NCBI GenBank assembly: GCA_947644625.1
Contig: CANRZY010000015.1
Location: 1-33,624 of the forward strand
DNA length: 33,624 nucleotides
Direction of reading: 5' to 3'
Source of the DNA: an uncultured Pseudoflavonifractor sp.
Lineage (GTDB): Bacteria > Bacillota > Clostridia > Oscillospirales > Oscillospiraceae
Position 1 is the first letter of the stretch, and each line of letters opens with the position of its first letter. Both the position numbers and the translations under genes were made by a program. Below are positions 23,565 through 30,327 of this stretch, in pieces. The notes under the pieces are model-generated. The model had not been told where the DNA came from, ran no database searches, and saw only the letters and a program-made list of their open reading frames with translations.

Positions 23565-24170
23565 TTACTGCTTTGGAGGCAGTTCCATAGCAAAGTTGGA
23601 AATCTCACACTGGATCACGGTCACCCCGGCCTCACCGATCTCTCCCCGAAGAAGGGCTCCCGTTTCCGGGTCAAACCAGAGCTGGGCCTCCCGGCCCGCG
23701 CCCGGCTCTGCTTCCGGATCCCGGCAGATCACACGAAGCCGGGCCGTCTCCTCCTCCAGGACGCATTCCGCCGCAAAGCCTTCACGGGCATATGCAAGCA
23801 GGGCGGGAAGGGCGTCCACAGGGGCAAGGCCCGCCGAATCCAGAGGACCCGTCTCCAGCATGACCCCGTCATACTCCAGGGCCGTCTCCCCTGCGGCAAT
23901 GTGGGCTGTGGTCCCCGCCACCACCTCCGGAGCGGTAAGGGTCAAAAGGGTCTCCCCTTCCCGCTGCCAGTTGAAATCCAAACCGTAGGTATATACCCGC
24001 CGACCGTAGTCCGCCGTCAGGTCGGCATGGCCGGTGCAGGCGGTCAATTCCAGGTATTGGCCCCGGATCCGGGTCAACACTTCCTCGGCCTCATTCCCAC
24101 CCCCCGTTCCGCCGCAGGCAGACAGGGCCAGAATAAGGATCATCATTAGCGCGCAAAGGCGCTTTCCCAC
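23565..24170 (-). CDS. LolA-fold lipoprotein, GerS/YdcC-like
   Basis: Predicted membrane lipoprotein with a LolA-like beta-barrel fold. It has 201 residues. The signal peptide ends in LSAC with lipidated Cys19 and a Gly-rich linker. Beta-strand-rich sequence follows: TACTGHADLTADY, TYGLDFNWQR, then LLTLTAPEVVAGTTAHIAAG and LWFDPETGALLRGEI, the layout of LolA/GerS-type proteins. The start is GTG with AGGAGG 8 bases before it, 4 bp after the nnr stop, so they form one operon. The family call rests partly on position: ydcC in Bacillus and gerS in Clostridioides difficile both lie next to alr genes. A spore or germination role is therefore possible but inferred. Confidence 0.72.
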   Translation of the reverse strand: MGKRLCALMMILILALSACGGTGGGNEAEEVLTRIRGQYLELTACTGHADLTADYGRRVYTYGLDFNWQREGETLLTLTAPEVVAGTTAHIAAGETALEYDGVMLETGPLDSAGLAPVDALPALLAYAREGFAAECVLEEETARLRVICRDPEAEPGAGREAQLWFDPETGALLRGEIGEAGVTVIQCEISNFAMELPPKQ

Positions 24171-24174
24171 CGTC

Positions 24175-25671
24175 TTATTCCTCCTCGCACTCCTTCATCG
24201 CGTAGGGGATGGACTCGATAAGATCCCCTACCGTCATGCCCCTCTCCCCTTTTTCCGCCGCCGCTAGATCCCCCGCTCTTCCATGAAGCCAGACGGCGGA
24301 ATGAATATCCTTCTCCCCCTGGGCGCAGAGGGCGGCCACCAGGCCCGCCAGCGCGTCACCGCTTCCCCCTTGGGCCATGCCCGGATTTCCGGTGGTGTTG
24401 ATAAAACATTTCACCCTTCCCTTTCCGTCCTGGGCTGCCGTAATGGTACGGTGTCCCTTCAGCACCAGGATACAGCCGGGACGCTTCATAACGAAGCTCC
24501 GGGCTGCCCCCAGACGGTCACGGATGGGCAATTCACATCCGGTCAGCCGGGCAAATTCCCCGTCATGGGGGGTGAGAACGGTGGGGGCTGTCCTTCCATC
24601 CAACACATCTATATGCCGGGAAAGGAAATTTAGACCATCCGCATCCAGAACAATTGGACAAGTTAGTTTCCTTAACAGGGAAAGAACTTTCTCCTCCGCC
24701 TCCGGTCCCTGGCCCAGACCGGGGCCGATCAGGACAATGTCGGCCTCCTGGGCCTTTTTCAGCAGCTCCCCGCCGGAATCGAGTACAGGCCAGACCAAGG
24801 CCTCGTCACAGCACTTGGCGGCTACGATGGGATAGATCTCCTCCGGTACCGCCACCGTTACAAGACCCGCGCCGCCCCGAACAGCGGCGCGGGCGGCCAG
24901 GCAAGGCGCCCCTGAATATCCCCGGCTCCCCGCAAGGATAAACACTTTACCAAACTCCCCCTTATGAGCGTCTCTCCGACGGAGAGGGAAGGTGGGCTTT
25001 TCCACGGTGGTCACAGAAAAATCCTCCTCTTGGCTGTAGATATCCCTGGGTATGCCAATGTCGGCCACCACCACCCTTCCACTGTGAAGAGCTCCCTTCC
25101 CTATGAAAAGGCCCTGCTTGGCCAGGGAAAAGGTAACCGTCACATCCGCTTTTACCGCATCGCCCAGAATCTCCCCCGTGTCGGAATGCACGCCGCTGGG
25201 AACATCCACCGCCACCGTCCACTGGGCGCAGTCCATACAGCCGACCGCCCTCACCGCGTCAGGGCGGAGGTCAGAGTGAAGCCCCACCCCGAAGAGGGCG
25301 TCCACCGCCACGTCAAAGCCAAGGTAGTCTGTCAGCCTTTCTTCCCGGAACTCCTCCAGCTCTCCCCCAGCCTCCAGAAGCCGCCGTTCCATCTCCCGGC
25401 TGTCGGGGGTCATTTTCTCCCGCTCCCCCACCAGGACGCATTTTACCTGCCAGCCCTTCTCCAGCAGCAGCCGGGCCACAGCAAGACCGTCTCCCCCATT
25501 GTTGCCGCTGCCGCAAAAGGTCACCGCCGCCCCCTCTCCGCTGTGCAGGGCCAAGATCTCCCGGACCACGGCCTTGGCGGCGTTTTCCATCAGTTCTATG
25601 GACGGGATCCTCCGTTCCTCAATGGCGATCCGTTCAAACTCCCTCATCTGGGCGGCGGTGGCAAGATACAT
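24175..25671 (-). CDS. nnr: Bifunctional NAD(P)H-hydrate epimerase / ADP-dependent dehydratase
   Basis: Repairs damaged nicotinamide cofactors: the N-terminal domain epimerises NAD(P)HX and the C-terminal domain dehydrates the S form using ADP. It has 498 residues, a full-length fusion. The epimerase domain (about 1-215) carries GSGNNGGDG at 54-62 and a VDVPSGVHSDTG segment. The kinase-like dehydratase domain (about 225-490) carries LAGSRGYSGAP, VLTPHDGEFARLTG and NPGMAQGGSGDALAG, the glycine-rich part at 435-443. The ATG at 25671 has AAGGAGG about 9 bases upstream; a longer frame extends 31 codons into the divergent promoter region and is unlikely. acpS, often next to nnr, is not seen. Confidence 0.95.
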   Translation of the reverse strand: MYLATAAQMREFERIAIEERRIPSIELMENAAKAVVREILALHSGEGAAVTFCGSGNNGGDGLAVARLLLEKGWQVKCVLVGEREKMTPDSREMERRLLEAGGELEEFREERLTDYLGFDVAVDALFGVGLHSDLRPDAVRAVGCMDCAQWTVAVDVPSGVHSDTGEILGDAVKADVTVTFSLAKQGLFIGKGALHSGRVVVADIGIPRDIYSQEEDFSVTTVEKPTFPLRRRDAHKGEFGKVFILAGSRGYSGAPCLAARAAVRGGAGLVTVAVPEEIYPIVAAKCCDEALVWPVLDSGGELLKKAQEADIVLIGPGLGQGPEAEEKVLSLLRKLTCPIVLDADGLNFLSRHIDVLDGRTAPTVLTPHDGEFARLTGCELPIRDRLGAARSFVMKRPGCILVLKGHRTITAAQDGKGRVKCFINTTGNPGMAQGGSGDALAGLVAALCAQGEKDIHSAVWLHGRAGDLAAAEKGERGMTVGDLIESIPYAMKECEEE

Positions 25672-25720
25672 GGGAAGGTCCTCCTTTTTGCACGTTACCC
25701 CAATTATAGGCATTTTCCTC

Positions 25721-25749
25721 TTGCATTTCAACCACATTTGTGCTATAAA
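25721..25749 (+). promoter_or_regulatory. Promoter of the pheST T-box operon
   Basis: TTGCAT (25721-25726), a 17-bp spacer and TATAAA (25744-25749) lie just before the T-box leader. The -35 context matches that of the other T-box promoter at 854. Confidence 0.6.
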
Positions 25750-25757
25750 GAGGAATA

Positions 25758-25996
25758 GAAACAAGGCTTGGAACAGGAAAATAGCGTGTTTGCGTTTCTT
25801 CAGAGAGAGGCGGTCGTTGGCTGAAAGCCGCCTTGGAGCGTGTCGCTTGGTTCGCCTGGGAGCCGCCGCGGGGAAAGACGCGGACGGAGGCCCTCCGTTA
25901 TCGGGGCAGGAGCGCGCGTGGCGACACGCGAATGCGGGTGGTACCGCGGAAGGCAGGCCTTTCGTCCCCAGTGATTGGGGAGGAAAGGCTTTTTTG
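25758..25996 (+). promoter_or_regulatory. T-box riboswitch, Phe specifier, controlling pheS-pheT
   Basis: The T-box sequence GGGTGGTACCGCGG at 25936-25949 and a following terminator identify the class. By eye, the base of Stem I pairs AGGC 25764-25767 with GCCT 25854-25857. AGCG 25783-25786 pairs with CGCT 25844-25847 above the specifier loop, and an internal hairpin GGCGG/CCGCC is at 25809-25832. This places TTC (25851-25853, followed by G) in the specifier position, a Phe codon agreeing with the downstream genes. The variable T-box base U fits the A73 usual in tRNA-Phe. Low charged tRNA-Phe should therefore raise PheRS synthesis. Confidence 0.94.
25957..25995 (+). terminator. T-box terminator of pheST
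   Basis: Arms 25957-25970 and 25976-25989 pair with one internal mismatch around a 5-base loop, followed by TTTTTT (25990-25995). Confidence 0.88.
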
Positions 25997-26033
25997 CTGG
26001 AAAAAATTATATTCCGGTAAAGGAGTTTAAGGT

Positions 26034-27059
26034 ATGAAAGAGCAGCTAGCGAAGATCAAGGCCGAGGCCCTGGCCGCCTTTGAGGGCGCCCAGGCCGCGG
26101 CGGATTTGGACGCCCTCCGGGTCAAGTATCTGGGCAAAAAGGGCGAACTCACCGCCGTCTTAAAGCAAATGGGCGCCCTGTCCGCAGAGGAGCGGCCCAA
26201 AATGGGACAGCTTGTCAATGAGGTAAAGGCCAGTCTGGAGGCAGCTTTGGAGGCCCAGGGGAAGAAGCTGGAGGCTGCCGCCCTGGAGCACAAGCTGAAG
26301 CTGGAGATGGTGGACGTGACTATCCCCGGCTCCACCCCCAAGCTGGGCCACAAGCACCCCATGTATATCGCCCTGGATGAGATCAAGGACGTTTTTATCG
26401 GCATGGGCTTTACCGTGCTGGACGGTCCCGAGATCGAGCTGGCGGAGTTGAACTTTGACCGCCTCAACGCCGAAGAAGGACACCCCAGCCGGGACTGGTC
26501 GGATACCTTCTATTTTGATACCGGGGAAAAGGTCATGCTCCGCTCCCAGACCAGCCCCATGCAGGTCCGGGCCATGGATACCATGGAGCCCCCCATCCGC
26601 ATCATCGCCCCCGGCCGGGTCTTCCGGAAGGACGAGGTGGACGCCACCCATTCCCCCATGTTCCATCAGGTGGAGGGCATGGTCATCGACAAGGGAGTGA
26701 CCATGGCGGATCTGAAGGGCACTCTGAACGCCGTGATGGAGCAGCTTTTCGGCAAGGGCACCGTCACCCGCTTCCGACCCCATCACTTTCCCTTTACCGA
26801 GCCCTCCTGTGAAATGGACGTCCAGTGCCACAAGTGCGGCGGCGTGGGCTGTCCCACCTGCAAGGGAGAGGGCTGGATCGAGATCCTGGGCGCCGGGATG
26901 ATCCACCCCAGGGTGCTGGAGATGGCGGGGATCGACCCGGAGGTATACTCCGGCTGGGCCTTTGGAATGGGCCTGGAGCGGCTTGCCATGCGGCGGTTCA
27001 AGATCTCCGACCTGCGCCTCATCTTTGAAAATGACGTCCGGTTCCTGGAACAGTTTTAA
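26034..27059 (+). CDS. pheS: Phenylalanine--tRNA ligase alpha subunit
   Basis: Catalytic subunit of the alpha2-beta2 phenylalanyl-tRNA synthetase. It has 341 residues. The N-terminal coiled-coil arm covers about 1-85. The class II core follows, with HPMYIALDEIKDVFIGMGF, MFHQVEGMVIDKG and the C-terminal motif 3 GWAFGMGLERLAMRRF. The cysteine cluster CHKCGGVGCPTCKGEGW is the usual one in bacterial PheS. AAAGGAG precedes the ATG. It is first in a two-gene operon behind a Phe T-box, 18 bp ahead of pheT. Confidence 0.98.
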   Translation: MKEQLAKIKAEALAAFEGAQAAADLDALRVKYLGKKGELTAVLKQMGALSAEERPKMGQLVNEVKASLEAALEAQGKKLEAAALEHKLKLEMVDVTIPGSTPKLGHKHPMYIALDEIKDVFIGMGFTVLDGPEIELAELNFDRLNAEEGHPSRDWSDTFYFDTGEKVMLRSQTSPMQVRAMDTMEPPIRIIAPGRVFRKDEVDATHSPMFHQVEGMVIDKGVTMADLKGTLNAVMEQLFGKGTVTRFRPHHFPFTEPSCEMDVQCHKCGGVGCPTCKGEGWIEILGAGMIHPRVLEMAGIDPEVYSGWAFGMGLERLAMRRFKISDLRLIFENDVRFLEQF

Positions 27060-27077
27060 GAAAGGAGGTACGTTAAA

Positions 27078-29474
27078 ATGAATCTTTCCCGTGAATGGCT
27101 CCATGAATTTGTTACTGTGACGGCCTCCGACAAAGAGTTTGCCGAGGCCATGACCCTGTCCGGCTCCAAGGTGGAGACCTATGCCGAGCTGGGAGCCGAA
27201 ATTCAAAATGTGGTGGTGGGCCAGGTCCTCTCCATGGAACGCCATCCCGATTCCGACCATATGTGGATCTGCCAGGTGGCGGTGGGCAAGGAAGAACCCA
27301 TCCAGGTGGTCACCGGCGCTCAAAATGTAAAGGTAAACGACCTGGTGCCTGTGGCCCTCCACAAATCCACCCTCCCCGGAGGCAAGAAGATCGAGAAGGG
27401 CAAGCTCCGGGGCGTGGTCTCCAACGGTATGCTCTGCTCCTTCGCCGAATTGGGTCTGGACCAGCGGGACTTCCCCGCCGCCTATGCCGACGGCATCTGG
27501 ATCCTCTCCGACGACCCCGAACTCACCGGCCTCACCGTGGGCCAGGATATCTGCTCCGCCGCAGGACTGGACGACCATGTGGTAGAGTTTGAGATCACTC
27601 CCAACCGGCCCGACTGTCTTTCCGTCATCGGTCTTGCCCGTGAGGCTGCCGCCACCTTTGGCGGAGAACTGAAGCTCCATGCCCCGTCGGTGAAGGGCGG
27701 GGCCGACGGAGCTCTTCCGGAGCTGCTGGATGTGGAAACTCCGGCGGACGACCTGGTACCCCGGTATACCGCCCGGATGGTCCGCAACGTGAAGATCGGC
27801 CCCTCCCCCAAGTGGATGCGGCGGCGGCTGCGGGCCATGGGAGTGCGGCCCATCAACAATATCGTGGACATCACCAATTATGTCATGCTGGAGTACGGCC
27901 AACCCATGCACGCCTTTGATTACCGGTATGTGAATGGCGGAAAGATCATTGTCCGCCGTGCTGCCGAGGGGGAAATGCTTACCACCCTGGACGGCAAGGA
28001 GCATACTCTAAACGCCAACCATCTGGTCATCGCCGACGAAAGCCGGGCCGTGGGCCTTGCCGGTATCATGGGTGGGCTGAACTCCGAGATCGTGGAGGAT
28101 ACCACCGACGTGGTCTTTGAGTCAGCCTGCTTTGACGGCACCTGTATCCGCAAGGGGGCCCTGGCCCTGGGTATGCGCACCGAGGCCAGCGCCAAGTTTG
28201 AGAAGGGTCTGGATCCCATGAACACCCTCCCCGCCGTAGACCGGGCCTGTGAGCTGGTAGAGCTGCTGGGGGCCGGCGAGGTGGTAGACGGGATCATAGA
28301 CATCCTCAACCATGTCCCCCAGCCCACCGTTCTTCCCCTGGAGCCCGGAAAGATCAACGCTCTTTTGGGAACTGACGTAAGCCGGGAGGAGATGGTCCGC
28401 ATCCTGAAAACGCTGGACTTCGCCGTGGACGGCGATCAGGTCACCGTCCCCTCCTGGCGGGGCGACGTAAAACGGATGGCGGACCTTGCCGAGGAGGTGG
28501 CCCGGTTCCATGGCTACAACAATATTCCCGTCACTCTTATGCGGGGGCAGACCACCCAGGGCGGCTATTCCCCCCAGCAGCAGGTAGAGCGGACCCTGGG
28601 CTCAGTCTGCCGGGCCATGGGCTATGACGAGATCATCACCTACTCTTTCATCTCCCCCACCTCTTACGACAAGATCCGGTGGACACCGGATGATCCCAGG
28701 CGGGAGTCCTTCAGGATCCTGAACCCCCTGGGTGAAGACACCTCCATCATGCGGACCACGGTCCTTCCCTCCATGCTGGAGATCCTGACCCGAAACTACA
28801 ATTACCGCAACAAAGATGTCCGCCTGTACGAGGTGGGGCGGGTCTACTTCCCCGGCGGACCTGATGGGCTTGCCGTGGAAAAGAAGCTGCTCTCCATGGG
28901 CTCTTACGGCGAGGGAACGGACTTCTTTTCCCTCAAGGGCGCCGTGGATGCCATTCTGAAGGAGCTTCGGGTGGAGAATGCCGTCTTCCGGGCCGTCAGC
29001 GACAACCCCTCCTACCACCCCGGACGCTGCGCCCAGGTCTTGGCCGGAAACACCGTCATTGGCGTTTTTGGGCAGATCCATCCTCTGGTAGCCCAGAATT
29101 ACGGCGTAGACGCCGAGCTCTATTGCGCCGAGCTCAGCTTTGAAGCTCTGTTGGAGGCCAAGGGAGCGGATCCGGAATACACGGCTCTGCCCAAGTTCCC
29201 CGCCGTCACCCGGGACATCGCCGTGGTCTGCGGTGAGGAAGTCACCGTAGGGGCGCTGGAGGACGCTATCCGCAAGGGAGCCAAGGGGCTTTTGAAGGAG
29301 GTCTCCCTCTTCGACATCTACCGGGGTCCCGGCATCGAGGAGAACAAAAAATCAGTGGCCTTTAACCTGGTCCTCCGCTCCGACGACCGCAGTCTGACCG
29401 CCGAGGAGGCCGACGAGGATGTAAAGAGCATTCTTGCCACCCTGCGGGAAGAGCTGGGCGCCACCCTGCGCTAA
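27078..29474 (+). CDS. pheT: Phenylalanine--tRNA ligase beta subunit
   Basis: tRNA-binding and editing subunit of PheRS. It has 798 residues, full length. Domains in order: EMAP-type tRNA-binding domain (about 40-150, with ERHPDSDHMWICQVAVG), B3/4 editing domain (about 210-380), B5 domain (about 400-475), catalytic-like core (about 485-690) and a C-terminal FDX-ACB domain (about 705-798, with KFPAVTRDIAVVCGEEV). AAAGGAGGT precedes the ATG. No clear terminator follows; the next gene has its own promoter. Confidence 0.98.
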   Translation: MNLSREWLHEFVTVTASDKEFAEAMTLSGSKVETYAELGAEIQNVVVGQVLSMERHPDSDHMWICQVAVGKEEPIQVVTGAQNVKVNDLVPVALHKSTLPGGKKIEKGKLRGVVSNGMLCSFAELGLDQRDFPAAYADGIWILSDDPELTGLTVGQDICSAAGLDDHVVEFEITPNRPDCLSVIGLAREAAATFGGELKLHAPSVKGGADGALPELLDVETPADDLVPRYTARMVRNVKIGPSPKWMRRRLRAMGVRPINNIVDITNYVMLEYGQPMHAFDYRYVNGGKIIVRRAAEGEMLTTLDGKEHTLNANHLVIADESRAVGLAGIMGGLNSEIVEDTTDVVFESACFDGTCIRKGALALGMRTEASAKFEKGLDPMNTLPAVDRACELVELLGAGEVVDGIIDILNHVPQPTVLPLEPGKINALLGTDVSREEMVRILKTLDFAVDGDQVTVPSWRGDVKRMADLAEEVARFHGYNNIPVTLMRGQTTQGGYSPQQQVERTLGSVCRAMGYDEIITYSFISPTSYDKIRWTPDDPRRESFRILNPLGEDTSIMRTTVLPSMLEILTRNYNYRNKDVRLYEVGRVYFPGGPDGLAVEKKLLSMGSYGEGTDFFSLKGAVDAILKELRVENAVFRAVSDNPSYHPGRCAQVLAGNTVIGVFGQIHPLVAQNYGVDAELYCAELSFEALLEAKGADPEYTALPKFPAVTRDIAVVCGEEVTVGALEDAIRKGAKGLLKEVSLFDIYRGPGIEENKKSVAFNLVLRSDDRSLTAEEADEDVKSILATLREELGATLR

Positions 29475-29515
29475 GGCTGTAACAATAAAGAAAGAATAAA
29501 AATCCCTATTTGCTC

Positions 29516-29544
29516 TTTACAGCGGCTGCATTTTTTAGTACAAT
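29516..29544 (+). promoter_or_regulatory. Promoter of ireB
   Basis: TTTACA (29516-29521), a 17-bp spacer and TACAAT (29539-29544), 30 bp before the ATG. Confidence 0.8.
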
Positions 29545-29574
29545 CTGTCTATACTCCAAAGAGAGGTGTCCAAC

Positions 29575-29826
29575 ATGGAAGATATGGACTTCACCAGGAA
29601 ATTCAATATCCGCTATGAAAAGGACCAGGAGATCAAGGCGATTTTGACCTCGGTCTATGACTCCCTGAAGCAAAAGGGTTATGACCCCATCAATCAGATC
29701 GTGGGCTATATCCTCTCGGAGGATCCCACCTATATCACCAACTACAACAACGCCCGCGCCCTGATCCGCAAGCTGGACCGGGACGAGCTGCTGCAGGAGC
29801 TGGTAAAGCAGTATCTTTCTGAGTAA
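29575..29826 (+). CDS. ireB: IreB family regulatory phosphoprotein (UPF0297)
   Basis: Small protein which in Enterococcus is phosphorylated by the PASTA kinase IreK and lowers cephalosporin resistance. It has 83 residues from the ATG at 29575, chosen because GAGAGG lies 8 bases before it; an in-frame GTG three codons upstream overlaps that site. The family signature is clear: [38 protein letters not shown] and [20 protein letters not shown]. In many Firmicutes it is followed by ruvX; here it stands alone with its own promoter and terminator. No kinase gene is in the window. Confidence 0.95.
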   Translation: MEDMDFTRKFNIRYEKDQEIKAILTSVYDSLKQKGYDPINQIVGYILSEDPTYITNYNNARALIRKLDRDELLQELVKQYLSE

Positions 29827-29857
29827 AGAGTCCCTTTCGGCTGTCTGTACACGAAAA

Positions 29858-29885
29858 GGCGCGCTCCAGTGAGCGCGCCTTTTTT
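29858..29885 (+). terminator. Terminator after ireB
   Basis: GGCGCGCTC (29858-29866), loop CAGT, GAGCGCGCC (29871-29879), then TTTTTT. An AAAA run on the left allows use from the other strand too. Confidence 0.93.
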
Positions 29886-29944
29886 GCGTTCGTTTCCGTA
29901 TGGACCTTTGGCGTCCTGGCTATACTTTGGGTGAGGTGAAAAAT

Positions 29945-30100
29945 ATGGCAACGATCTCTCCCTTTATCCGCCCCCAGTTCGACTCCATGCCTCCCGAACT
30001 CCAGGAGGCCGTTTTGAACCTGGACCGCAAGGTGGAAAATCTGAACGATCTGATGAACTGCCTGGAACAGATCATCGCCCAGGAGGAAAAGACGCCGTGA
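29945..30100 (+). CDS. 51-residue hypothetical protein
   Basis: Not recognised. The small frame starts at ATG 29945 with GTGAGGTG upstream and TATACT about 25 bp before the start as a possible -10. The protein MATISPFIRPQFDSMPPELQ... continues into a heptad-like helix (LNLDRKVENLNDLMNCLEQI) that could form a coiled coil. It is cytoplasmic, with no signal or membrane segment. Codon use resembles the neighbours, so I think it is a real gene. A palindromic repeat begins 7 bp after its stop. Confidence 0.6.
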   Translation: MATISPFIRPQFDSMPPELQEAVLNLDRKVENLNDLMNCLEQIIAQEEKTP

Positions 30101-30106
30101 CCGGGC

Positions 30107-30132
30107 GGACCGCCGGGGACGGCGGTCCCTAC
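30107..30132. repeat. Short palindromic repeat ending in CTAC
   Basis: GGACCGCC (30107-30114) and GGCGGTCC (30121-30128) around GGGGAC, followed by CTAC. The palindrome is identical to that at 10127-10148. It lies just after the small gene. Confidence 0.65.
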
Positions 30133-30169
30133 GTGACCATGCCATTTCATGGGCAGAATGGTTTTTGTG

Positions 30170-30225
30170 GGGCGGGACGACCCGGCCCGCCCATGTCCTT
30201 TAGGCTTCCCCCTTGCAGGGGGAAG
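30170..30225. repeat. Two further palindromes in the intergenic region
   Basis: GGGCGGG (30170-30176) pairs with CCCGCCC (30186-30192). CTTCCCCC (30205-30212) pairs with GGGGGAAG (30218-30225) around TTGCA. With the copy at 30107 they form a cluster of three palindromes within 120 bp of non-coding sequence. They have no T-run and look like dispersed repeats, not terminators. Confidence 0.5.
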
Positions 30226-30283
30226 GCTTTGCAGCCCTAAATCTTTATTTCTCTTTCTGCGCCTCGGTCTTTTGACAAACGAA

Positions 30284-30314
30284 CCGGGAGGGGAGCGTTT
30301 CGCTCCCCTCCCGG
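30284..30314 (-). terminator. Terminator of the SLH surface-protein gene
   Basis: CCGGGAGGGGAGCG (30284-30297) and CGCTCCCCTCCCGG (30301-30314) form a 14-bp stem with loop TTT, 13 bp past the stop. The minus-strand tail is TTCGTTTGTC and the plus-strand tail CCTTTTTAC, so it may act both ways. Confidence 0.85.
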
Positions 30315-30327
30315 CCTTTTTACTTCC

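Noticed and set aside
25672-25764. 31-codon N-terminal extension of nnr
   Set aside because: It covers the divergent pheST promoter, and the ATG at 25671 has a strong ribosome site and a normal family N-terminus.
26160-28004. 614-codon open frame on the minus strand across pheS and pheT
   Set aside because: It spans two well-defined genes on the other strand and its protein has no family features.
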